Shown here: one piece after another, positions 11,456-22,861 of the stretch
Numbering within the stretch: position 1 is the stretch's first letter
Layout of the letters: the number at the start of each line of letters is the position of its first letter
Assembly: GCA_024509875.1 (NCBI GenBank)
Contig: JAMPIV010016225.1
Span: 277,665 to 341,664, forward strand
Length of the DNA: 64,000 nucleotides
Source: Oreohelix idahoensis
Taxonomy: Eukaryota > Mollusca > Gastropoda > Stylommatophora > Oreohelicidae
Direction of reading: 5' to 3'
Translations under genes and position numbers: made by a program
The notes under the pieces: generated by a model
The model's database searches: none
Seen by the model: the letters and a program-made list of their open reading frames with translations, nothing else
Told to the model about the DNA's origin: nothing

Positions 11456-14035
11456 ACATTTGTGACGGTATTGCCTCCCCTGCTTTGCAGTAGTGGTCCA
11501 ACAGTGGCCAAAACTCAAGAGTATCTAATATGGGCTTCAAAGGTATCTACCTTCACACAAGATTACTCTTGGCAGAGATGTAGATAGAAGGGTGATGACA
11601 CTTCTATTACAAAGGAAGTCTTCACAAGATATTCAGAATAAGCGAGAACAATACTGCTTTGGCTGAGTATGTTAACTCTGTAATTCTGCCGACGCTTTTG
11701 TGAAGGATTTAAGCACTTATTTATCAGCTCGTTAAGCCCCCACCCCTGATTTACTCAGTGGAATTCTACTATTCTAGTATAGCTCTGTTTAGAGGGTGTG
11801 TAGTAATTTGACTGAGACAAACATGCAGTAACTTTAAAATGATTAAATCGAAGTTAAATTTGTTTGTAACATTACAAATAACAAAATTTAATAATCACTT
11901 TAGGTTTTAACAGTTGGAAAATAATTTGAATAGTTATGGATCAAGAAAAGTTATCATCACAGTCTTTATGGAATGTGAGATGTTACAAGAAGTTCAAGTG
12001 GCAGCATATATTTGAACTTAGCTGCCAATGACGGTTCTGCTCTTTCTTATGGGTTGGTTCTTTTCACTCTGCTCACGCTCGTCTCTGATCAAGGTTGTCG
12101 GGGGTAGCTCGTTTCCCAGAAATGTCAAGGAGAGTCTACCACGTGGGTCCCTCGTCTCAAAGCCTAGGCCACGGTTCCCTTCTTGTTCCAGAGATAGTAC
12201 TTTCTGCTGGTACCACCAATAACTATGGTAAAAGAACAGAACGAAACGCTCTTCTGAGTATGGCGCTTTCCATCCCATAGTTACGGGTTCCTATCTGTGG
12301 AGGCTGAGATGCAAAGAATGAACCAGAGTTGGGGCACTGTACGAAGGATGGCCACCGACCGAGCAAAGTGGAATCAATTTGTTGTTGCCCTACAAGACGC
12401 CACAAGGCATGATGGCCACTGACTGCTTTGACGGTCGGCGGCTAAGGATCAAAGAAGAAGAATCTTCCCATACCACCATCCCAATTACTCAGACTTTACC
12501 CTCGATGAGAATTAAATTTGATCCCTCGGGTTAAAACGTCCTTTACATTTACATAGAATAGCGTTAGCTTTACATGACATTTAAATGAAAAGGTTAATAA
12601 TACAGATAGAGTCTGTTTACATATACATCTCCACTGATTGAAAAGTGTTCACAATATAAATTGTATATGTTTTCATTTATGTATTACACTGATTGAAAAG
12701 TTTGAAACGTCCATTAATTTAATATGAATATTTTCACATAGACATTCACACTTTTTTAAAGCTTGAAAACTTACATTACTTTTAAGGTGGCTATGTTTAT
12801 AGGGACATTTACACTGCTTTGAAAATGTAAGTATTATACTTAGAATGTACATCATTTCTTTCATCTTTCCCTCCCTGCTCCATAGGGAACCTGGAACTAC
12901 TTTATGCTTTTAGTTCTCTTTACAAAACTAGCAATAAAGCAATCACCAGCCCATGCACTGGTGGTTCATGAATCATCATTCTATACACTGAGGTTGCCAG
13001 CCTCAAATGACTTTGACATCCACAAGCGAGCTTCACATATTAAAATTCACATGGTAATATATACATATATACGAGTATGTTAGTTCACATGTTAATAATA
13101 AAATATGAAATGTAAATCACAACTTACGCCAATCCTGACTCAGACTTTTTGCTCAGATGAATAAGAGAGACTTAAATCGTCCTCGTACACGTGACTGGGG
13201 TGTCGTTAATTTAATAAGTTCCCTCTCCGACTTTGTGTGTGGTCCTTCAGTTTCCCCAGTCCCGGTTTCCTTATTTAAAATGTTAGAGATTTCCTGGGCT
13301 ATATTGTAAGTCCTGATAAATACTCCAATAAAAGGTGTCCGGTATTTTAAGAAGGAATTCTTAATTCTAATTCTTCACTGTAGCAGTCTGGTGTCTTGGC
13401 GAGCGATTTCTCAAGTCAAATAGTTTGAGAAAATGATCAGATTATATTCCCTGCCTTCCAACGCCTTCGTTTGTTATGAGCTATCAAAAAACTCCAATCA
13501 TATTCAAACTGGCTGGTTATGGGGTAATTTCAAAATATTCCGACATCGGATAATTTTGAAAGTAAGGCAGAGGTCAACTCTCCCATATATGGAAATAAGA
13601 TGTCCGACGCCCTTGTGCACAAACTTACAGACAGATCGGTAAACTCATACAACAGCGTGTTCAAAATGTAACCATCATTACTTTATCAGACATTACTCCT
13701 GTCATAACAAGAAGAACAGGAAACGCTTACGTCATAAGTTTCCGCCGGTACACGAGATCTTGTGCTAATCTTAGCCAAGCTGCGCCGCTCCCTCGCGACT
13801 GCGAGTAATTATCTCAGCTAATCTGGGTAGCGTCAAGCAAATGTGATTATTATCACCTACAGGGAGTGTCAAGCAATTCGACAATACTCAAATATCTGCT
13901 ACTTAGCAGAAAAATAACGAAGAAAGAAAAGTGCGACTATTGAGAGCAAATAATAAAAATCAGTACCACAAATGTACCGATACTGCCGGAGTGGAACAAA
14001 GATCGATAGGGGCCGCCCCGTTTTGTCCCAACATT
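11456..14035 (+). mobile_element. Solo LTR, family A (copy 1)
   Basis: An LTR of 11,461-14,030 starts tgtgacggtattgcc and ends gttttgtccca, flanked by the 5-bp duplication acatt at 11,456-11,460 and 14,031-14,035. The same sequence occurs at 32,079-61,912 (split by later insertions) and in diverged form at 15,118-17,017. No internal retroviral region is present, so it arose by LTR-LTR recombination. Compared with the second copy it holds about 900 bp of extra DNA at 12,222-13,127, including a LINE family B scrap. Which strand carries the coding sense is unknown. Confidence 0.8.
12290..12468 (+). mobile_element. LINE family B 3' scrap inside solo LTR
   Basis: Near-identical to 6,208-6,372: starts tgtggaggctgagatgcaaa and ends in the same ggatcaaagaagaagaa tail. 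A very short 5'-truncated insertion. The target duplication was not resolved. Confidence 0.8.
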
Positions 14036-14333
14036 CTTCTGTAAAGGTACTTCTCTGTGGCCTGCACGGCTTCATCAGCTTGTTTACTAAATTGTTTTCC
14101 TTAAGATGTTTGCTACTTTCTTTTGTGTAGCACGTAACTTTCAACCATTTACATGGAACTGTTGGTTACATCAGGGCGGTTTTTTTTTTCATTCAGTGCG
14201 CTATTTTCTTGATTGTGTTTATTATACGTTCTGTACTGTACTCACGTTAGGGTTTTTAGTTTTTGGTTAACAGTTCAGTTTGTTGTGTTGTTCAGAAGCA
14301 TCCTTGTTTCTAAAATCACTAAACTCTATGAAG

Positions 14334-14616
14334 AGAGACAAGGGCGTTTGAGTGGCTAAGCGGTTAGAGTGCTTGCCTCTCGCGACAAAGTTACCGGGCT
14401 CCCAGATCGAAACTGGAAGCGTCATGCTCCAGTCTACCTAGCTTTAAATGGGTACATGACTCTGCTCTTGAGTTAGCGAAGGCAAAGGCAGTAAGGAGAG
14501 GAACTTGTCACTCCACCTCAAATTGCTGGACCTGGTGTAGTGAAGTCTTAACATTTCACTGCCCTACGGCAGTATCTGTTATGAGACTACCTTTATCTTT
14601 GTTTTAAAAGAGACAA
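14334..14616 (+). mobile_element. Complete SINE, family S (tRNA-derived)
   Basis: Body 14,342-14,608, flanked by the direct repeat agagacaa (14,334-14,341 and 14,609-14,616). The head contains an A box within gtggctaagcggttagagtg and a degenerate B box (agatcgaaact), like a serine- or leucine-type tRNA. The body carries ctttaaatgggtacatgact and a gcaaaggcagtaaggagagg stretch shared with copies at 7,043, 10,612, 29,660 and 30,277. No cloverleaf tRNA gene is implied. Transcription by RNA polymerase III is expected from the family type. Confidence 0.8.
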
Positions 14617-14960
14617 AAAGAGAGAGAGACCGGATAGCCACGAGTACAGACCGATAGCCATATGTGAACCTGTAACTTTTCAGACAGACATAGAGAGAGG
14701 GAGAGAGAGAGATAGATACAGAATGACAGATTAGATAGTCATGACTGAACATGTAGATCTTTTAACCGTGTAAAGAAAGAGAGAGAGAAAGAGAGAGAGA
14801 CTTAAAAGTCACGTGTGAAAGTAAAGCTCTGTAGTCGGTATAAAGAGAGATACAGATGAGACAGTCATGTCTGAATATGCAGATCTTTTAACCGGGTAAA
14901 GAAAGAGAAGAAGAGAGAGAGCGCGAGAGATAGAGAGGCAAGATAGCCATGAGAGAATGC
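14617..14960 (+). repeat. GA-rich tandem repeat, ~126-bp unit
   Basis: Two clear units share agtcatg followed by tctgaatatgcagatctttt-type sequence and a (GA)n run (14,733-14,810 and 14,861-14,930). A third, more diverged unit precedes them. Confidence 0.65.
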
Positions 14961-15019
14961 GTAGTTCCTTAGACCTTGCTGGCACGTGACAGGAGAAAGG
15001 AGAACATAACAATAAACAA

Positions 15020-15117
15020 ACGGACAAAGCTCTCTCTCAAAATCATCACTATAAATTATAAACCCTCACAACGGACAAAGCTCTTTCTCAAAATCATCAC
15101 TATAAACCCTCACAACG
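15020..15117 (+). repeat. Tandem ~46-bp units (target of an LTR insertion)
   Basis: Two units of gacaaagctctttctcaaaa followed by tcatcactataaaccctcacaac. A third unit sits at 17,023-17,065 on the far side of the LTR block, so the LTR landed inside this array. Confidence 0.75.
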
Positions 15118-17022
15118 TGTCACGGGATTGCCTCCCTTGCTTTGCAGTAGTGGTCCACTAATGGTCACAACGCAAGCGTATCTAAAAGTAGGTCGTCCAA
15201 GGTATCTATCTTCGCGCAAGATTACTCTTGGCAAAGATGTAGATAGAAGAATAATGGCGATTCTACCTTAGGGGAGCCTTCACAAGAAATTCCCAGAAGT
15301 CAAGAACAAACGCTGCTTAAGAGCTGAGCAAATTTGTTAACTTATTATCTGGTCCGTCGCCTTTTGCAAAGGGGTTATGCACTGATTCTGGCCCGTCAAG
15401 CCCCCAGTTGGAATAATCCAACGAATGCCCTCTTATAAGTAATGGCTCTATATTTATATATATATATTTATCAAGAAAAATTGGCTTATACGTTTGCTTT
15501 CGTACAAATAAACTGAATCAACTATTATTGTTTAGTTTAAAATAACATACAACAAATTTAATAGCCAATTAGTGCAACAAGTTAAAATAAGGATTAAAGG
15601 GGGTGAAAGTTATATTAAACTTTTCCTCATTTAGGTTTTGGTAGGGCGTGACTAATACTGTCCGTATTTTTGCTGTAGCCTGTTACACACAACTTAACTA
15701 CAGATGAGTCCTGCAGCCGTGGTTTTCGTCACTTCTTTTTGGTGATGAGTACACTTCTCCGCGTAATTCGTCCACTGTAGGCGGTTAGTGGTGATACTCT
15801 TCTCTCACACTAGTGGCGTAGGAACTTCAGTACTTAAGTATGATGTCTTGTAAACACGAACCCAAAATTTTGGGAATACACACGTCTCCTGGCACAGATT
15901 TAGAATGGACCCACAGCCCCGTAGTTAGATGCTGTTCGAATCACTTAAGTATGAGAAATTCCTCTTATGACGGGTGAAACACTTGGTCTTGAAATCTATA
16001 ATTCCTCTTATGGCGGGTGAGACACTTGGTATGGAAATCTATAATTCCTCTTATGACTGGTGAAACACTTGGCATGGAAATCTATATTTCCTCTTATGAC
16101 GGGTGAAACACTTCTTGTGATAGAATTCTCAAGTTTCCAGTCTTGTATTAAAGTGGCGGGTTTACTTGTGAATTTCAAAGTTGCCCAATACTCGATCTGG
16201 TACTTATAGTTGTGGAATTGTAAGTCCTATCCTCTTTCTTCTGGCTTGTAGGAGGTGTTTAGTTGACGGTGCGATGCAGTCTGTCTGTGTTGTGTTGTGA
16301 CTCCGAGTTTGTTAGATTATATCTCACAATCCTTAGTTTCAAATCTCAGCTGTGTTTCCGCCGAAAGTTCTAATCAAATCATAGTAGATTCTGGCGAACC
16401 AATCCAATCTATCTAGCACTGTTTGGGTGAGGAAATTTAGCATTACTCATCCCACGCGTATTTGAAAATATTAAATTTAATATACACGCGTGGCCTCTTA
16501 CACAGTGATGTCACCTCGTTACCTAAGACTTCCGGCGCACCTCTATTTATAAGAATAATCTGCGTGCCTACGCCAGACAGATGTCTGGACAGCCCGTGTG
16601 GTCTTCTTTCATCTGATCACAATACCGGCTTGTGTCAACACGATCAGCCGCTTCCCAATGGGGTCAAATTTTTGACGGACACGTTACCACAGGTGTTCAG
16701 ACGGATTAGGCGATAAAATATTATCGCTGGCCGGATCACCAAACCTGGCGAATCGTAACAACAGTCTGGGAGTCCATAGTGTGAAACAATAAGATACGCA
16801 TTACTCCCATATCAAATACTGCTATAGGCGAGTGACGTGTTTGAGAATTCACCATGCTATGTCCAGCATAGAACAAAATAGTGAAAATAACGAATGAAAA
16901 GGCATGATTTATGCCAAATAAACGATGTGAGAAAAATGAAGAAAAAGAAAGGATACTGCCGGAGGACTGAAGGTGTGAGAGATCACACAAAAGGACACGT
17001 ACAGACGTGTCGTCACACAAAG
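15113..17022 (+). mobile_element. Solo LTR, family A-like (diverged copy)
   Basis: Body 15,118-17,017, starting tgtcacgggattgcctccc and ending cgtgtcgtcaca, with imperfect 5-bp flanks caacg and caaag (one mismatch). The first about 250 bp align with the family A LTRs at 11,461 and 32,079 (ctttgcagtagtggtcc, agattactcttggca). An actgccggag motif close to the right end also matches. The middle is diverged and includes a 43-bp tandem repeat at 15,959-16,113. No internal retrotransposon region is present. Confidence 0.65.
15959..16113 (+). repeat. Tandem repeat, 43-bp unit, about 3.6 copies
   Basis: Units beginning ttcctcttatgacgggtgaa start at 15,959, 16,002, 16,045 and 16,088, the last one partial. 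Confidence 0.85.
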
Positions 17023-17065
17023 TACAAAGCTCTTTCTCAAAATCATCACTATAAACCCTCACAAC

Positions 17066-18347
17066 TGTGGTAAAGTGGGATATTATAAATATTTATAGGG
17101 GACTTAGTGTACTGACTGAGATCAGCTGTGAAGGTATCTGTATCTAATAAGTGTAGTGTATTACAGATGACCTTACTTGCTACCACATATTTATACCTCA
17201 GTCAGAATTATTCTGGAATATTGTGATGACTACGTTGAATGTCTAGGGTTTTGTAAATGATGAAGTGTAAGTCACAACAATAACAGACAGATAAACAATT
17301 TAATTTATTCCACCACACTTGACAACAGTTTGACACTCACATACATATAACACTCTATGAGACTATCTTAAATGAGTCACTGGTAAATTTTCAAATATCA
17401 ATATGTATTAAGTACTTTTCATTAATATATATGTGTCCTGATTCAAATACAAAGTGAACCAGGCATCACAATCAATTTTAATTACAAGTTATATGTACAG
17501 AATTTATCAATATGAATCTTGTAGTGACATATTTTATTAATATTATCTTATGTGTGTCAGTTGTGTAGTGGTACTATGAGGTAATACTGGTTTTGTTTTT
17601 CAAGCTATGTTGGTATTTGTCATCATGACTTCAAGTGTTTGTTTCTGTTGGAACTAGTATTGGAGATGTTCTCAGTTCCTGGCATTAAAACAATTAATTT
17701 CCCCTCTTATTTTTATACAATGTCAGTTTAAGATGGGGTTACATAATGTTGAGCTCCGCTGGCCACATAGGCTTATCTTTCGTGATGTCGGCAGGAAAAG
17801 ACTCCTCTGCTCGATTGCTCCCCTGTGTTCTGGAGACACCTCACTGTTTGCTATATGGACCAAGGAGTATGCTGTCCGCCTCTGGATTCAGCAAAGCTCT
17901 GACCAGGTGCTGCTTCAATAACTTTTGGACCACGGTCCCACAATTCATGGAAATAATACAGAATTACGTTGACTGGCACTGAATATAACACAATTTCGAT
18001 CTGCCGATGTCCCAGGCTTTTATTTAGAAAAATATGCACTGGTGCTCAACGCACTGGTTCTGTAGTAAGTTTATTTGCAAATGTGGTGGTGACCTGACGC
18101 CTCTAATTGACTATATTGGCAGGTCTAACCAATCGTGCCATGTCTACCCAATCGTTTGAAAAAAAGTACTCCTACTCCCGTTTCCCCTGACAACGAAAGA
18201 TAGTATTTATAGCCCGACTAATCGTGTTTAGCCTTACAATTATTGCGCTCCAATCAAATCGGATTTAACATGGAGACCCATTTCCCGTACAATGGTGGGG
18301 TGAAAATCTGCCACTGAGCGATTCTGATTTGGGTGTTGTCTGACATC
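17066..18347 (-). mobile_element. Probable diverged LTR related to element 3
   Basis: Starts tgtggtaaagtggg directly after the 46-bp tandem unit. The first about 230 bp align with the left end of the element 3 LTR (gatcagctgtgaagg, gtgtag, ttgctaccac, gctacgtt-like, tctagggt). The right boundary and a target duplication could not be fixed, and the short frames at 17,733-17,982 have no domains. Orientation is set by comparison with element 3. Confidence 0.45.
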
Positions 18348-19254
18348 CCTCACTATTTCTTTTGGCTATAATTTGGTAATTCCTAGACTATTTGCGTAAC
18401 GTTTAACATATTCTTTGTCAGCAAGTCCTAAGGAACCCAAATATACAAATTTAAAGGAGCTAAGTGGCTGCGTTCAAAATATGCATTTTCTAGGATAGTC
18501 GTGTAGTTTTTTATATTTTTTTATGTTTAGAACCGCCACCTGTCCTGCTGTACTGTCAGACTAATGTCAGGATTTTAGACATAAAACAGTAGAATGTCAT
18601 GATTCCTAATAAGCGTTTTGTAAGTTTTTAAAAACTAACTCTCGTGGGTGTAGTGTTTTTTTATCACTGTCGATTTGAAAAAAGCTAGTGCTTGTGGCCT
18701 TACACGCGTGATGGTAGTAATTGTGTATCGCGCGACTGTGGTAGTATTGTCTGCGTCCCCGCTTTCAGCCTCTCCCTTTCTTTCTATCTTTAGTCCATCT
18801 GTCTTTTGTTTTTTTGGTAACGTAGTGTATAAAATGACATGAATGGAATTTTAAATCTAGGTCAACTTGCGTATCTCAAGGTTTTTCTTAGAAATGCAGC
18901 ACATGTTTTATCGTAGAAAGCGGGTATTGAAGCAGTAGGCTTTTACTATCAACGTGAAACGTTACAATTTGTAAACGAATGATAAAACAAGGGGGATTTC
19001 GAGTACAGTCATTGTGACAGCACTGTTCTTTACCATTCTTCTTTCCTTTTATTGAATTTATGTGTTAGGCTTTACATTTACCTGATAATTTATATATGTG
19101 GATTAGAATATTTCACGACAACAACGTACAATGAACAGCGTTTTTTAGATAACTTCAACCCACTTTACTACATATACAAGACTACATGCACGTCACCATG
19201 CGGCGCTCTGCCTCGAGAGGCATGTCTCTGCATAGGTCTTGATCATTGATTCTG
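18348..19254. other. No gene seen
   Basis: AT-rich sequence with short frames only. Confidence 0.5.
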
Positions 19255-19688
19255 CTTCTCCTGCATGTACTGTTTGCTCCTTATGGAGCATACAACCACC
19301 ACTACAGCTGGTCCCCTAGCAGGAATCCTGCATCAAACATTCACGTGCTCTTGTAGTGGTAGTTTCTGTAACAATTTGTTTTACATGAAGTTACGGGCCC
19401 CCTGCACAACCTCACATTAACCGCCTCATGCGATATTCCCAGGGAAGCAGTAGTTTAAATCTTTGATCACGGAACAACGCTCAGAGCGTTGGTCAGATTT
19501 GGCACCCGTACCAAAACAACGCTCTGAGCGTTGTTTTTAGTTTATCATGAATTAAAATTACGGCACAGAGTGGAAAAAAATTACGGAGTCAATGAGTTAA
19601 TTTTGTCATTATCTCTTCAGATACTCCACTCCATCTATTCTGCCTGTTGACTTCTTCCCCTGCCATTGTGCCACGTGTTCTTCTCTCT
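19255..19688 (+). repeat. Dispersed repeat family R (copy interrupted by MITE and LINE)
   Basis: Shares blocks such as ccaccactacagctggt and aacattcacgtgctcttgta with 25,995-26,260, 30,905-31,300 and 63,395-63,560. Comparison with 31,047-31,260 shows the unit interrupted here first by a TTAA-flanked MITE and then by the LINE at 19,689. The class of the family is unknown, and it has no coding capacity that I can see. Confidence 0.65.
19417..19600. mobile_element. piggyBac-like MITE with internal palindromes
   Basis: Bounded by TTAA at 19,417-19,420 and 19,597-19,600, with related inward-facing ends (ttaaccgcctcatg and, reverse, ttaactcattgac). It contains two near-identical palindromes around 19,464-19,485 and 19,512-19,534 built on aacgctc/gagcgtt arms. 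It sits inside a dispersed repeat, where the paralogue at about 31,047 lacks it. No transposase. Confidence 0.5.
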
Positions 19689-22600
19689 TACTTACTTACT
19701 TAGTCGTTCCCCTTCTACCGTGAGGTGTAGAGGTTTGGAAGAGAGGGCGCCAGACCATTCTATCAGCTGTCTTCTTCCTGGCCTGGTTCCATTCTAGTCC
19801 TCGGTCCTTCAAAGATTGTCTAATGTTGTCCTCCCAGCGGACTCTGGGTCGTCCTGGAGGTCTGGATCCCTGGCTCTTTGTTTCCCATGCTTGTCGTGGT
19901 AGCCGATCTTCTCCCATTCTGCAGACATGGCCAAACCATCTTGGGACTGTTCTATTTGGGTCTGCAGCGGATGGGATTTTAGGCCTTGACGGATCGTCTG
20001 GTTGCGGACCATGTCTCTTCTTGTTACTTCAACCACTTTCCTCAGATACCTCATTTCTGAGGTTTGGATCTGGCTTTTGTGGGTTGTAGTCATTGCCCAC
20101 GACTCGCATCCATATGTCAAGACTGGGACATAGGTGGAGCGGTATACAGCCATCTTCGTTTTCTTACCAACCTCTTTCTTGCTGAGGAATCCACGATTTA
20201 TGGCCTGAAAAAGTCTCCCAGCCGCTGCTTTTCGAGTGGCCAACTCTTCTTTGATGCCTCCCTTTCGGTCTATAATAGCTCCGAGATATTTAAAGTGGTC
20301 GACCTGCTCCAGGACCTGTTCTCCCAACTTAATCTGATGTTTTCTTTCTTCTCGTGATATCACCATGGATTTTGTTTTAGAGCTGCTTATGACCATCCCT
20401 CTCTTCTCCAGCTCTTCCTTCCAGACTTGCAGGTTGGATTGGAGATGTGCCTCTGATTTAGCAATCAGGGCAACATCATCAGCAAATGCCAGCTCCGAAA
20501 TATAGACCTGTCTCATCTTCCAGTACCCCACTGAATACTTTCTTGTTCTCTCCTTACATGCCTTGATGACATCGTCCATAAGGAGTATGAAGAGGTAAGG
20601 TGATAGGATATCACCTTGTCTTACACCAGTGGTGGTCCTGAACTCTTCTGACTTATGGTTTGCTGTCCTCACATAATTTCTGCAAGACTTGTAGAAGCTC
20701 TGTATAGCATGAATCAGAGGTGCTGGAATATTCTTCCTTGCCAAACAGTCCCAAAGTTTGCTCCAGGGGACCCTGTCAAACGCCTTTTCCAGATCTATGA
20801 AACAAAGATGGATCTCACTCTTATACTCAAGGGCCTTTTCACTCAGCTGTCTGAGTGTGAAGATTAGGTCTTGAGTACTTCGGTTTGCTCGGAATCCGCA
20901 CTGGACCTCATCCAATTGTGGCTCAGCTAGGCGTCGGAGTCTCTGCTCTAGGATTCTAGAGTAGATTTTACCAGGGACACTGAGAAGGGATATGCCTCTA
21001 TGGTTTCCACATTGTCGATTGTCACCCTTTTTGAAAATTGGTGTTATGATGGCAATCTCCCAATCCTTTGGTATGGTCTTGTTGCACCATGCTGCCTGTA
21101 GGACCTTTAAGAGTAATAGGTCGCCTGATGCTCCCATGTACTTAACCATTTCTGGTGTTATACCATCATGCCCTGCTGCTTTGCCCATCTTGATTTTCTC
21201 TAGTGCTGCCCTCAGTTCTTCCATCTTTATGTCATCTTCACCATCATTGGTTTTCTCTTCTGTGCTCGTGGTTATCATTTCTGATGCTTCACCATGCTCA
21301 CCATCCAGGAGTTCTGAGAAATATTCTTTCCATCTTTCCATTACTTCCTTCGGGGCAGTAAGCAATTTGCCTTGCTTGTCCTTTATAAATTTGAGAGGGC
21401 ATTGTTTTTCTTTCCTCATGTTCTTTAGGGTCTTATAGAACAATTTCTGGTTTTCTTGTGCATCTTTTTCTAGCTTTTCTCCAAATTCTTCCCAGGACTT
21501 CTGTTTTGCTGCTAGCACTTTGTTCTTTGCTTCTGTTCTGAGTGTCACATATTCTCTATATTTTTCCATTTGTCCTGTTGTGTTTTTAGCTCCTAAGTAT
21601 TGTTTCCATGCCATTTTCTTCTCTCTTATTTTCTCTTTGACTTCCTCTGTCCACCAAGGTGTCCTCTTTCTCTGGTTCCCAAGTCGGACTTCACCGCATG
21701 CTTCTGCAGCAGCTGTCTTTATGATATCCTTGAATTTATTCCAGAGGGTTTCCAAGTCATCAGGTCGTTCTTCTGTGTTGCTCACTGCTGTAGCAATAAG
21801 CCCCTGATATCTGGTCTTAATTTCTGGCTCTCTCAGCTTGTAGGTCCTAATGCTCATTTCTCCTGCTCGTTTACTTGGTTTCTTGCGTGATGTTGGGCAG
21901 TTCCTAGGCTGAGCAACTCTTTCAGTTGTTCGTTTGATTGTTAGCAGGTAGTGATCACTTCCAATCTCTGGCCCCCTCCAGACTCTTGCATCTCGGACAT
22001 ATCTGAATGAGCTTCTCCGAACAATGGCATAGTCGATCACTGACTTCTCATTCTTGCTTGGTTCACATCTAGTGTATGCATGTATGCGCTTATGGGGGAA
22101 CTTTGTGTTTATAATGATCAGATTCTGCTCACTGCAGAATCTAAGGAGTCGCTTTCCATTGTCATTGAGAGTATCTTCTCCATATCTTCCGATAACTCCA
22201 CCCCATCTAGCATGGTCATTTCCAACTCTGGCATTAAAATCTCCGAGCATAATAACTTCATCTAGGCAGTCATCCACTGTCCTTTGAAGCAGCTCGAAGA
22301 ATTCCTCCTTGACCTCTGCTCTCTCATCCTCATTTGGCCCATACACTATGACCAGGTTGACTATGGTTTCTCCTTCTTTTAGTTTTACAACCATAATGCG
22401 CTCCGAGACAAAGTTCCATCCCTTGATACTATCTTTTTGATTTTGGGCCACAATGCAACCCACGCCCCCTTTAGCTCTTTCAGATATGGGTACACCACTG
22501 TAGAGCAACGTGTTGCCATCGAGATCCATGACTCCTTGTCCTTTTTTCTTCGTTTCCGTTATAGCCAGGATTTCTAGTTTTGCTTTCCTCATCTCTTCCA

Positions 22601-22861
22601 CCAGCTCCTCTTCCTTCCCATTTATACTTCTTGTGTTCCAAGTTCCATAAGTCGTAGTCCGTTCCAGTTCGTCTCCTTTAGAATCAGTCCGGTTTTCTCT
22701 CTTGTAGTTCGCGTAATCATGATTTAAAGCAAACAGGTGATTGGCCTGTTGTGCCTTTGCATGGTGGAGGGGCTGCCTCCTTACGGCCTCCATGCAGGCC
22801 GCCCTCCTCCATTTTCATCCGGGCTTGGGACCGGCATAGGCGGAGTTGTGTTCTTCTCTCT
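19675..22861 (-). mobile_element. Full-length APE-type LINE with 14-bp target duplication
   Basis: Element body 19,689-22,847, flanked by direct repeats gtgttcttctctct at 19,675-19,688 and 22,848-22,861. On the minus strand it begins with a short leader containing ccggtcccaagcccggatg, runs through one long frame and ends in a (taag)n tail. The long exact duplication and intact 5' leader mean a complete, fairly recent insertion. It landed inside dispersed repeat family R. The organisation (single ORF with endonuclease and RT, short UTRs, tetranucleotide tail) is RTE-like. Confidence 0.93.
19696..22793 (-). CDS. LINE ORF: AP endonuclease and reverse transcriptase (one frameshift near 3' end)
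   Basis: The first ATG at 22,793 opens a 994-codon frame. Residues 48-285 form an exonuclease/endonuclease/phosphatase-type AP endonuclease: E80 in ITETK, GDFNAR at 184-189, D254 in VIDYA, SDH at 279-281. Residues about 525-840 form the reverse transcriptase, with D667 in FIDLEKAFD and the FADD catalytic box at 770-773. It would nick the target and reverse-transcribe its own RNA there. The frame runs on to 19,809, but after about residue 940 the family-typical tail (RWFGHVCRM-like, then GRPRVRWEDNI) is found in another frame (19,696 to about 19,975). A one-base indel near 19,975 therefore inactivates or alters the tail. Such proteins are often mis-annotated as craniofacial development protein 2-like. 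The exact clade is uncertain. Confidence 0.92.

Noticed and set aside
14342..14608. tRNA gene (A and B boxes in gtggctaagcgg... head)
   Set aside because: Flanking direct repeats, long body and multiple dispersed copies identify a SINE.
17733..17982. Overlapping 62- and 78-codon frames
   Set aside because: They lie in LTR-like sequence and show no recognisable domain.
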